From: Fusobacteriaceae bacterium
GTDB lineage: Bacteria > Fusobacteriota > Fusobacteriia > Fusobacteriales > Fusobacteriaceae
DNA: 9,778 nucleotides
Reading direction: 5' to 3'
NCBI GenBank assembly: GCA_016938425.1
Contig: JAFGUR010000135.1
Location: 1 to 9,778 of the forward strand
Positions 1-5,507 of this stretch are shown here, in pieces (the stretch's first letter is position 1; each line of letters begins with the position of its first letter). Below the pieces are notes generated by a model. The model ran no database searches. It had not been told where the DNA came from and was given only the letters and a program-made list of their open reading frames with translations. A program made the position numbers and the translations under genes.

Positions 1-300
1 TCCGCTTGCTCTGCATAAGATTACTCTAAAATTTCCTCCTGAAATTAAGAGTATCTAAAAACCTCGTAAACGTAGGAAGTTTTTGTGACTGTAAGGAGTT
101 TATCCTTTAGAAAACCCCTTATAAATTATAATAGAAAATATTTATATTAAATTATAAGGTGTCCAGCACCCCTTGCTGGTCGGGTTTAGATATTCTTAAA
201 GCTTTAGCTCTTAAAATATTTTATGCAGAACCGAAGGCGATAGTTGGGCATAAGCCAAGGTTTTAAAAACTGCTTCTAATTCAGCAGACTTTAATTATAC
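1..300. ncRNA. Candidate structured RNA or mobile-element end, no convincing ORF
   Basis: No reading frame here is long or protein-like, but inverted repeats tile the segment almost without gaps. Stems: 18-56 (AATTTC/GAAATT capped by CTCCT, continued outward by ACTCT/AGAGT and AGAT/ATCT), 57-84 (AAAAA/TTTTT, CCT/AGG, CG/CG), 93-107 (AAGGA/TCCTT), 117-159 (CCTTATAA/TTATAAGG), 163-179 (CCAGCA/TGCTGG, perfect), 190-219 (ATATT/AATAT, TTAA/TTAA, AGCT/AGCT), 244-258 (TTGG/CCAA) and 270-287 (CTGCT/AGCAG). The unpaired stretch 225-243 is richer in G+C than its surroundings, as in a conserved RNA. It does not match the core motifs I know for RNase P, tmRNA, SRP RNA, 6S RNA, T-box, cobalamin or c-di-GMP riboswitches. 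The 3' region of an IS200/IS605 element with its omega RNA is one possible reading, but no tnpB is visible. The transcribed strand cannot be decided, and the start may lie left of the window. Confidence 0.4.
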
Positions 301-338
301 CTAATTTCAAAATCCCTAATTCACCACCTATATTTCTA

Positions 339-367
339 TTGAGAAATAACCTATCATATGATAAAAT
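339..367 (+). promoter_or_regulatory. Promoter of the HAD hydrolase gene with overlapping palindrome
   Basis: TTGAGA at 339-344 and TAAAAT at 362-367 are separated by 17 bp. A 12-bp perfect palindrome, TATCATATGATA (352-363), sits immediately upstream of and just into the -10 box, where a repressor could block polymerase. The predicted transcription start near 374 falls on the Shine-Dalgarno sequence, so the leader would be only about a dozen nucleotides, unless a different promoter upstream is used. Confidence 0.5.
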
Positions 368-385
368 TACTTTGAGGTGAGTGTA

Positions 386-1174
386 TTGATAAAATTAATT
401 GTTACTGATATGGATGGAACTTTATTAGATGATAATCATCAAATAAATGAAGAATTTTGGAATATTTTAAGAACTGTAAAAGAAAAAAATATAGATTTCG
501 CTGTTGCCAGTGGAAGACAATATTATAACTTAATCGAAAAATTCAAAGGACATGAAGAAGGGCTTATATTTATTGCTGAAAATGGCACTTTTGTTGCTAA
601 AAATAATAAAGAACTTTTTTCAACTCATTTGTTAAAAGAGGCTAGTCATAAATTTATAGAAATAGCTAGAACTTTACCAGAAGTATATGTTGTACTATGT
701 GGTAAAAAAAGTGCTTATATTGAAGAGGCAGACAAAGATTTTAAAAAGGTTGTCGACCTTTACTACCATCATTGTGATACTGTAAATGATTTGACAATGG
801 TAGATGATGATATATTGAAAGTAGCTCTTTTTAATAAAGACTGTAGTGAAGAAAAAATCTATCCTTTCTATAAAGAATTTGAAAAGGACTTTAAAGTTGT
901 TGTATCTGGAAAAACTTGGGTTGATATTATGGATAAATCTATTAACAAAGGGGTCGCTTTAAAAGCTATAAAAGAAAAACTAAATATTACTTCTGATAAT
1001 ATTCTTGCTTTCGGTGATTACTTAAATGACTATGAAATGATGCTTGAAGCAACTCATTCATATGCTATGAAAAATGCTCATGAAGAACTTAAAAAAATTG
1101 CTAAATATGAAGCTCCTAGCAACAATGAAAATGGTGTTGTAGAAGTTATTAAAAAATATTTATCTGAATTATAA
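386..1174 (+). CDS. Cof-type HAD-IIB family sugar-phosphate/nucleotide phosphatase
   Basis: A 262-residue protein of the Cof/YidA branch of the HAD superfamily: soluble phosphohydrolases that act on sugar phosphates, flavin mononucleotide or similar small substrates. All four HAD motifs are visible. Motif I is DMDGTLL with nucleophile D8 and acid/base D10, motif II is SGR (42-44), motif III is Lys188 in NKGVAL, and motif IV is GDYLND (210-215) with the Mg-binding acidic residues. The length and the large cap domain between motifs II and III (about residues 80-185) are normal for subclass IIB. I chose TTG at 386 because GAGGTG (374-379) lies 6 bases upstream and the protein then begins MIKLIVTDMDG, as family members do. 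A GTG at 377 would overlap the RBS. The gene stands alone, ending before a bidirectional terminator. Substrate cannot be read from sequence. Confidence 0.9.
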   Translation: MIKLIVTDMDGTLLDDNHQINEEFWNILRTVKEKNIDFAVASGRQYYNLIEKFKGHEEGLIFIAENGTFVAKNNKELFSTHLLKEASHKFIEIARTLPEVYVVLCGKKSAYIEEADKDFKKVVDLYYHHCDTVNDLTMVDDDILKVALFNKDCSEEKIYPFYKEFEKDFKVVVSGKTWVDIMDKSINKGVALKAIKEKLNITSDNILAFGDYLNDYEMMLEATHSYAMKNAHEELKKIAKYEAPSNNENGVVEVIKKYLSEL

Positions 1175-1187
1175 TATTTAAAGTGTA

Positions 1188-1241
1188 CTTAATATAAGAA
1201 AGGTAGCTCTGCCTCTTTCGCTTCGCCCCTATCATATTAAG
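1188..1241. repeat. Small imperfect stem-loop element between HAD gene and terminator
   Basis: CTTAATAT (1188-1195) and ATATTAAG (1234-1241) form an 8-bp perfect inverted repeat around a 38-base segment that is much richer in G+C than its surroundings. Inside it GAAAG and CTTTC can pair again. It looks like a short palindromic intergenic element or remnant. No poly-U tract follows, so it is not an obvious terminator. Confidence 0.3.
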
Positions 1242-1268
1242 AATTATAATTTCCTATAGTTAAAATCA

Positions 1269-1299
1269 AAAAACTCTCTTAGTTTATAAGAGAGTTTTT
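1269..1299. terminator. Bidirectional intrinsic terminator between HAD gene and ABC operon
   Basis: CTCTCTTA (1274-1281) pairs perfectly with TAAGAGAG (1287-1294) around a 5-base loop, flanked by AAAAA on the left and TTTTT on the right. The U-tract therefore exists on both strands. It ends one base from the stop codon of the minus-strand ATPase gene and serves the plus-strand HAD gene about 95 bases downstream of its stop. Confidence 0.9.
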
Positions 1300-1300
1300 A

Positions 1301-2026
1301 TTATAATACTTTCGATAAAAATTCTTTTGTTCTTTCATTTTGTGGATTATCAAATATATCTTTAGGATTCCCTTCTTCAACAATTTTCCCATCAGCCATA
1401 AATACAACTTTATCACAAACTTCTCTAGCAAATCCCATTTCATGAGTAACAACTATCATTGTCATTCCATGTTCAATTGCTAAGTTTTTCATAACTTGCA
1501 GTACTTCCCCAACCATTTCAGGATCTAATGCTGATGTTGGTTCATCAAATAACATTATTCTAGGTTTCATTGCCAATGCTCTAGCAATTGCCACCCTTTG
1601 CTTTTGCCCTCCAGACAAACTATTGGGATACATTTCTGCTTTTTCTCTCAATCCAACTTGATCAAGTAAACGCAATCCAAGTTCTTCAGCCTCAGTTTTT
1701 GACATTTTATTTAAAGTTACTGGTGCCAATGTTATATTATCAATAACCTTTAAATGTGGAAAAAGATTAAAAGATTGAAAAACCATTCCAACATTTTCTC
1801 TAAAATGATTTATATTAAGCTTTGGATCTGTTATATCACTTCCATCTACATAAATATGACCTTCTGTTGCTTCTTCTAGCCCATTTAAACATCTAAGCAA
1901 AGTACTTTTCCCTGAACCAGATGGTCCTATTAAAGACACCACTTGATTTTCTAAAACTTCAAAATCTATTCCTTTTAAAACTGTATTTGCTCCATAAGTT
2001 TTAATTAACCCTTTTATTGAAATCAT
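1301..2026 (-). CDS. glnQ: Polar amino-acid ABC transporter ATP-binding protein (GlnQ/HisP family)
   Basis: A 241-residue cytoplasmic ATPase that powers amino-acid import, the usual length for GlnQ/ArtP/HisP proteins. Visible motifs: Walker A GPSGSGKST (34-42), Q-loop Gln84 in MVFQSFNLFPH, signature LSGGQKQR (137-144), Walker B IMLFDEPTSALDPE (157-170) with catalytic Glu162, and switch His195 in VTHEM. The start codon overlaps the permease stop as ATGA, so the two are translationally coupled. GAGGTG lies upstream inside the permease end. It is the last gene of the minus-strand operon binding protein-permease-ATPase, and a bidirectional terminator follows the stop directly. The family assignment is secure. 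The substrate (glutamine or another polar amino acid) is inferred from the binding protein. Confidence 0.93.
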   Translation of the reverse strand: MISIKGLIKTYGANTVLKGIDFEVLENQVVSLIGPSGSGKSTLLRCLNGLEEATEGHIYVDGSDITDPKLNINHFRENVGMVFQSFNLFPHLKVIDNITLAPVTLNKMSKTEAEELGLRLLDQVGLREKAEMYPNSLSGGQKQRVAIARALAMKPRIMLFDEPTSALDPEMVGEVLQVMKNLAIEHGMTMIVVTHEMGFAREVCDKVVFMADGKIVEEGNPKDIFDNPQNERTKEFLSKVL

Positions 2027-2667
2027 ACGTGTAATTTCACCTCAATTTTCCTAAAAATTGTACTTAGTAAATAAATAAGTATAAAATATAATACACCTAC
2101 CATTGTCCATATTTCAAAAGATTTATATGTACGTCCAATTATTATTTGCCCGCTTTGTGTAAGCTCTGCTACCCCTATAACTGTAAGAATTGAAGTATCT
2201 TTTAAAGATATAATAAACTGATTCAATATAGAAGGTATCATATTTTTAAAAGCTTGTGGTAAAACAACTTTTATCATTGCTTTTGAATAAGGTAATCCCA
2301 AACTTCTTGCGGCTTCCATTTGGCCAACATCAATTGATTGTATTCCACCACGGAAAATTTCCGCCATATATGCTCCAGCATTAAGACTTATTACTATAAT
2401 CCCTGCAACCTCTGGTTTTATTTGAAAGTTCAAAGCTCCAGTCATTCCAAAGTATAGAAAAAAAGCCTGAACTATAAGAGGTGTCCCTCTAATTAAATCA
2501 ATATATATTTTAGCTATTACTTTTAAAATTTTATTTTTTCCAATATTTATAAGTCCTACGACTAATCCTATTATTGTTGCAAATATTAGGGCAAATACTG
2601 TAATTTCTAAAGTTATTAAGATTCCCATTCCAAAAGCAGGAAAACTCTTTAAAAATAGTTCTAACAT
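2023..2667 (-). CDS. glnP: Polar amino-acid ABC transporter permease (HisM/GlnP family)
   Basis: A 214-residue integral membrane protein forming the channel of an amino-acid importer, probably as a homodimer because only one permease gene is present. Hydrophobic segments lie near residues 12-40, 50-74, 86-105, 145-170 and 185-208. Typical features are RGTPLIVQ (60-67) and the cytoplasmic EAA loop EAARSLGLPYSKAMIKVVLP (118-137), which docks onto the ATPase. The ATG at 2667 is preceded by AGGAG about 9 bases upstream. The gene is separated from the binding-protein gene by 79 bases containing a terminator hairpin, and overlaps the ATPase gene by 4 bases. Length and motifs are normal for the family. 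Substrate specificity does not reside in this subunit. Confidence 0.92.
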   Translation of the reverse strand: MLELFLKSFPAFGMGILITLEITVFALIFATIIGLVVGLINIGKNKILKVIAKIYIDLIRGTPLIVQAFFLYFGMTGALNFQIKPEVAGIIVISLNAGAYMAEIFRGGIQSIDVGQMEAARSLGLPYSKAMIKVVLPQAFKNMIPSILNQFIISLKDTSILTVIGVAELTQSGQIIIGRTYKSFEIWTMVGVLYFILIYLLSTIFRKIEVKLHV

Positions 2668-2694
2668 ATTATCACTCCTATCTTTATATTTCTA

Positions 2695-2736
2695 ATAAAA
2701 AAGCTTAGTATTCATTTTTAAGGAAGACTAAGCTTT
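2695..2736 (-). terminator. Internal terminator between binding-protein and permease genes
   Basis: On the minus strand AAAGCTTAGT (2736-2727) pairs perfectly with ACTAAGCTTT (2709-2700), a 10-bp stem with a 17-base loop, and the 3' arm continues into six U residues. Placed just after the binding-protein stop, it probably ends most transcripts and lets the remainder read into permease and ATPase. This fits the excess of binding protein that importers need. Confidence 0.75.
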
Positions 2737-2746
2737 AATAATACTC

Positions 2747-3508
2747 TTATTTGTAGTTATTTAAGATTTTGTCGTATTCTCCAGATTCTTTAATTTTTTT
2801 AAGACCAGAGTTAAACTTTTGTAGTAATTCTTGATTTTGACCTTTTTTAACAGCAAATCCAAAATGTGCCGTTGATAATTTATCTCCCACTATCTTTAAA
2901 GTTGGCTCTTTTTCAAGAGATAATTTATAAGCAATTACTGGGTAATCTTCAAAAGTTATATCTGCATTCCCATTTGCTACTTCTTGGAACATTGAAGGAG
3001 AATCGTCAAAATATCTAATTTGAGAACCAAATTCTTTTTGATGATCTTCTGCATATAATGATCCTGTTGTTCCTTTTTTTACAGCAAATGTTTTACCTTT
3101 AAAATCTTCTACCGACTTTATTTTATCATTTTTTGCACTTACTACTGCAGATATTCCAGATTCATAATATCCTTCTGAAAAATCAAGAACTTCTTTTCTT
3201 TCATCAGTTATTGTCATTCCTGCAATAGCACCGTCTAATTGATTAGATGAAATTGCTGGTATTAAACCATTAAAGTTCATTGGATGAAGAGTGTACTCAA
3301 ATCCTTCCACCTTTGCTATAGCATCCAAAATCTCAATATCAATTCCAACATATTTCCCATCTTTTTCAAATTCAAATGGAGCAAATATAACGTCTGTCCC
3401 TATTTTATATACTTTTTTCTCTCCAGAAGATTGTTTTGTTGAATCTTGTTTCCCCGAACAAGCTACGAAAGTTAGTAATAAAGCTAATATCATACCAATT
3501 TTTTTCAT
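2747..3508 (-). CDS. glnH: Polar amino-acid ABC transporter substrate-binding lipoprotein (SBP_bac_3, GlnH-like)
   Basis: A 253-residue extracytoplasmic receptor. The N-terminus MKKIGMILALLLTFVAC is a lipoprotein signal with lipobox FVAC, giving lipidated Cys17, followed by a Ser/Lys/Gln-rich tether to about residue 32. The bilobed family-3 domain follows: FAPFEFEKDGKYVGIDIEI (42-60), PMNFNGLIPAI (76-86), MTITDERKEVLDFSEGYYES (98-117) with Arg104 expected to bind the substrate carboxylate, and Asp188 in ITFEDYPV expected to bind its alpha-amino group. These stretches resemble glutamine-binding GlnH more than HisJ or ArtJ, but cystine or arginine uptake cannot be excluded. GAGGTG precedes the ATG at 3508. 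It is the first gene of the operon, has its own promoter, and is followed by an internal terminator. Confidence 0.9.
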   Translation of the reverse strand: MKKIGMILALLLTFVACSGKQDSTKQSSGEKKVYKIGTDVIFAPFEFEKDGKYVGIDIEILDAIAKVEGFEYTLHPMNFNGLIPAISSNQLDGAIAGMTITDERKEVLDFSEGYYESGISAVVSAKNDKIKSVEDFKGKTFAVKKGTTGSLYAEDHQKEFGSQIRYFDDSPSMFQEVANGNADITFEDYPVIAYKLSLEKEPTLKIVGDKLSTAHFGFAVKKGQNQELLQKFNSGLKKIKESGEYDKILNNYK

Positions 3509-3551
3509 GTAAATTACACCTCACCTATCAATTTATTATTTACTAGGTATA

Positions 3552-3580
3552 ATTTTACCATCAATATCATTTATCGTCAA
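3552..3580 (-). promoter_or_regulatory. Promoter of the glnH-glnP-glnQ operon
   Basis: On the minus strand TTGACG (3580-3575) and TAAAAT (3557-3552) are separated by 17 bp. Transcription would start near 3545, leaving a leader of about 37 bases before the glnH ATG. A perfect inverted repeat (3591-3625) begins 10 bp upstream of the -35 box. Confidence 0.7.
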
Positions 3581-3590
3581 TATAAATTAC

Positions 3591-3625
3591 AATAATAACC
3601 ATATAAAAATTATATGGTTATTATT
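3591..3625. repeat. Perfect 16-bp inverted repeat upstream of glnH promoter
   Basis: AATAATAACCATATAA (3591-3606) and its exact reverse complement (3610-3625) flank a 3-base AAA. Neither strand has a U-tract after it, so it is not a standard terminator. Its place just upstream of the -35 box suits a regulator site, but an extruded hairpin or remnant is equally possible. The regulator is unknown. Confidence 0.55.
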
Positions 3626-3684
3626 CATGAAATATATCATTGTCTTTTTTTCTATATATTTAATTACATCATGAATTATATAAT

Positions 3685-3724
3685 AAAAAAAAATCCTTTG
3701 CAAGCCTTTTCTCTTACAAAGGAT
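3685..3724 (-). terminator. Intrinsic terminator of ptsG
   Basis: On the minus strand ATCCTTTG (3724-3717) pairs perfectly with CAAAGGAT (3700-3693), with a 16-base loop, followed by a run of eight or nine U residues (3692-3685). It lies about 100 bases past the ptsG stop and is the first good terminator there. It isolates ptsG from the glnH operon. Confidence 0.85.
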
Positions 3725-3826
3725 AAATTTTATTCATTTTAAAACCTTATATTAAATGTAATCATTCTTGATATATCGTCTAAAGGTATTCCAGTCAATA
3801 TTTTCAATTCATTACAATAATTATAA

Positions 3827-5323
3827 TTAAATCATTTCTTTAATATCATTTGATATAAATTGTGCTTTTGATCCAAATATTGCTTGAACTCCATTTTGAC
3901 CAACTTTTAACACTCCAGCAGCTCCTAATTTTTTAAGTTCTGCATCATTTACTATTGTAGCATCTTTTACTTCAAGTCTTAATCTTGTGATACAAGCATC
4001 AACTGAAATTAAGTTCTCTTTTCCACCTAAAGCAGCTAACACTAATACTGCTAATTCTTTTTGTCCTACATTTTCTTTTTTAACTCCTGTATCTTCAGTT
4101 GCTACTTCTCTACCTGGAGTTGCTAAATTGAATTTTCTAATAGCAAATCTAAATCCAAAGTAGTATAAAACTGCTAATACTAATCCAACAACTATTACAA
4201 AATACCATCTAGTTTCATATCCACCTAATCCTGGAATAAGTCCAAAGAATGTAAAGTCAATTGCCCCTCCAGAGAAAGTCATTCCAATTCTTACATCTAA
4301 CATATTCATTAACATGAAAGATAATCCAGCAAATACACAATGAATTCCATATAATACTGGTGCAACAAATAAGAAAGCAAACTCAATTGGCTCAGTAATT
4401 CCTGTTAGGAATGAAGTTAAAGCTGCAGAGAATAATAATCCTCCAACTAATTTTTTATTTTCAGGTCTTGCTTCATGATACATTGCTAAAGCTGCAGCTG
4501 GTAATCCAAACATCATGAATGGGAATTTACCTGTCATAAATTTACCTGCATTTTGATATGCACCATCTACAGAGAAACTTTTTACTCCATCTTTTAACAT
4601 TGCCATCCATATAGCTTGGTCTCCAGTAACAACTGTTCCCGCTTTAGATGTGTATTCTCCAAATTGATACCAGAATGGAGAATAAAATATATGATGTAAT
4701 CCAAATGGGATTAATGATCTTTCAATTACTCCAAATATAAATGTTGATACATTTGTATTATTCCCATTAGCTAATCCTGATAAAGCAGCTAAACCATGTT
4801 GAACTGGTTGCCAAATATAAGGCATTAATAATCCAACTATGAAAGCTACTAATGCAGTAACTATTGGAACAAGTCTTTTTCCAGCAAAGAAACCTAAAAA
4901 TGCAGGTAACTCTGTTTTATAAAACTTATTGTAACAAACTGCAGCTATAATCCCAGCTATTAATCCACCAAACACACCTGTTTGTAAAGTAGGAATTCCC
5001 ATTACTTTAGCAAATGCTAAAGTATTCCCAGCAGCTAATTGATCTGCTGCATGTGTTTGAATACCCATAGTTGTATTCATAACTAATATAGCAACTATTG
5101 CAGCCAATCCTGCAACACCGTCTCCACCAACTAAACCAATTGCAGCTCCAACTGCGAATAATAATGGTAAATTACCAAATATTATATTTCCAGCCTCAGC
5201 CATTAATGGTAAATTTAAAACATTTGGTTGTCCAAAAGCTAAGAATAATCCCGCTGCTGGAAGAATAGCAACTGGTGTCATTAAAGCTTTACCAATTTTT
5301 TGAACTTGCGCAAACAATTTCAT
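3827..5323 (-). CDS. ptsG: PTS glucose-type EIICB component
   Basis: A 498-residue membrane permease and phosphotransferase that imports a hexose and phosphorylates it. The EIIC domain spans about residues 10-400, with the opening LMTPVAILPAAGLFLAFG (14-31), GDGVAGLAAI (67-76), GFFAGKRLVPIVT (144-156), GLHHIFYSPFWYQF (208-221) and the sugar-site loop GITEPIEF (308-315). The EIIB domain spans about 425-498, with phospho-cysteine Cys444 in DACITRLRLEV. It follows Bacillus subtilis PtsG closely but stops after EIIB, so the EIIA domain must come from another protein, as in E. coli. Glucose is favoured over N-acetylglucosamine on this resemblance. ATG at 5323 is chosen because AGGAGG lies just upstream; an in-frame ATG at 5374 falls inside the promoter. 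The gene stands alone and is divergent from the gene at 5508. Confidence 0.88.
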   Translation of the reverse strand: MKLFAQVQKIGKALMTPVAILPAAGLFLAFGQPNVLNLPLMAEAGNIIFGNLPLLFAVGAAIGLVGGDGVAGLAAIVAILVMNTTMGIQTHAADQLAAGNTLAFAKVMGIPTLQTGVFGGLIAGIIAAVCYNKFYKTELPAFLGFFAGKRLVPIVTALVAFIVGLLMPYIWQPVQHGLAALSGLANGNNTNVSTFIFGVIERSLIPFGLHHIFYSPFWYQFGEYTSKAGTVVTGDQAIWMAMLKDGVKSFSVDGAYQNAGKFMTGKFPFMMFGLPAAALAMYHEARPENKKLVGGLLFSAALTSFLTGITEPIEFAFLFVAPVLYGIHCVFAGLSFMLMNMLDVRIGMTFSGGAIDFTFFGLIPGLGGYETRWYFVIVVGLVLAVLYYFGFRFAIRKFNLATPGREVATEDTGVKKENVGQKELAVLVLAALGGKENLISVDACITRLRLEVKDATIVNDAELKKLGAAGVLKVGQNGVQAIFGSKAQFISNDIKEMI

Positions 5324-5365
5324 AATTTTTTCCTCCTGTATATTTTTTTCATAACTTACTCCATA

Positions 5366-5394
5366 ATGATACATCGTGTCTTAAAATTTGTCAA
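5366..5394 (-). promoter_or_regulatory. ptsG promoter
   Basis: On the minus strand a consensus TTGACA (5394-5389) and TATCAT (5371-5366) are separated by 17 bp. Transcription should start near 5359, leaving about 36 bases before the ATG. That is too short for a GlcT-type antiterminator and terminator pair, so control is more likely at initiation. Confidence 0.8.
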
Positions 5395-5412
5395 TATTTT
5401 TATCAAAAAAAA

Positions 5413-5431
5413 TGAGCCTTTTTTGAAAAAA
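5413..5431. repeat. 19-bp direct repeat, copy 1, between the divergent promoters
   Basis: TGAGCCTTTTTTGAAAAAA occurs here and again exactly at 5552-5570. This copy lies between the -35 boxes of ptsG (5389-5394) and the divergent gene (5444-5449). Its second part, TTTTTTGAAAAAA, is a near-perfect palindrome. It could be an operator or a local duplication. Confidence 0.6.
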
Positions 5432-5443
5432 TTTTTTATTTGT

Positions 5444-5472
5444 TTGACTAATCTGTTAATAAATAGTATTAT
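5444..5472 (+). promoter_or_regulatory. Promoter of the transposase-like gene
   Basis: TTGACT (5444-5449) and TATTAT (5467-5472) are separated by 17 bp. The predicted start is near 5479, giving a leader of about 29 bases with AAGGAGGTG (5496-5504) before the ATG at 5508. This is a complete, strong-looking expression signal, which argues the gene is in use. Confidence 0.75.
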
Positions 5473-5507
5473 ACTAAAGGGTTTGGAACACAATTAAGGA
5501 GGTGTTT

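Larger units (their letters stand above)
3509..3826. other. 318-base intergenic region between glnH and ptsG
   Basis: Reading from the glnH side it contains the glnH RBS and promoter, the 16-bp perfect inverted repeat, an A/T-rich stretch with the half-sites ATTCATGA (3623-3630) and TCATGAAT (3669-3676), the ptsG terminator, and about 100 bases after the ptsG stop. Those last bases hold only a 30-codon minus-strand frame without a start (3739-3831). No RNA gene was recognised. Confidence 0.6.

Noticed and set aside
14..40. Minus-strand AGGAGG followed by an ATG, a possible gene leaving the window to the left
   Set aside because: The spacing of 18 bases from AGGAGG to ATG is too long, and only five codons are visible. 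It remains possible but cannot be supported.
1..300. RNase P RNA, tmRNA, SRP RNA or T-box
   Set aside because: The hallmark core sequences of these RNAs were not found on either strand.
3291..3512. 73-codon plus-strand open frame antisense to glnH
   Set aside because: It lies wholly opposite a well-supported gene, has no RBS, and its protein matches no recognisable pattern.
5324..5360. GlcT-type antiterminator (RAT) upstream of ptsG
   Set aside because: The leader from the predicted start to the ATG is only about 36 bases and shows no terminator hairpin.
5324..5374. 17-codon N-terminal extension of ptsG
   Set aside because: Its ATG lies inside the ptsG promoter, while AGGAGG sits directly before the ATG at 5323.
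5300..5497. 65-codon plus-strand frame between ptsG and the transposase-like gene
   Set aside because: It runs through the ptsG start, both divergent promoters and the 19-bp repeat, and has no RBS.
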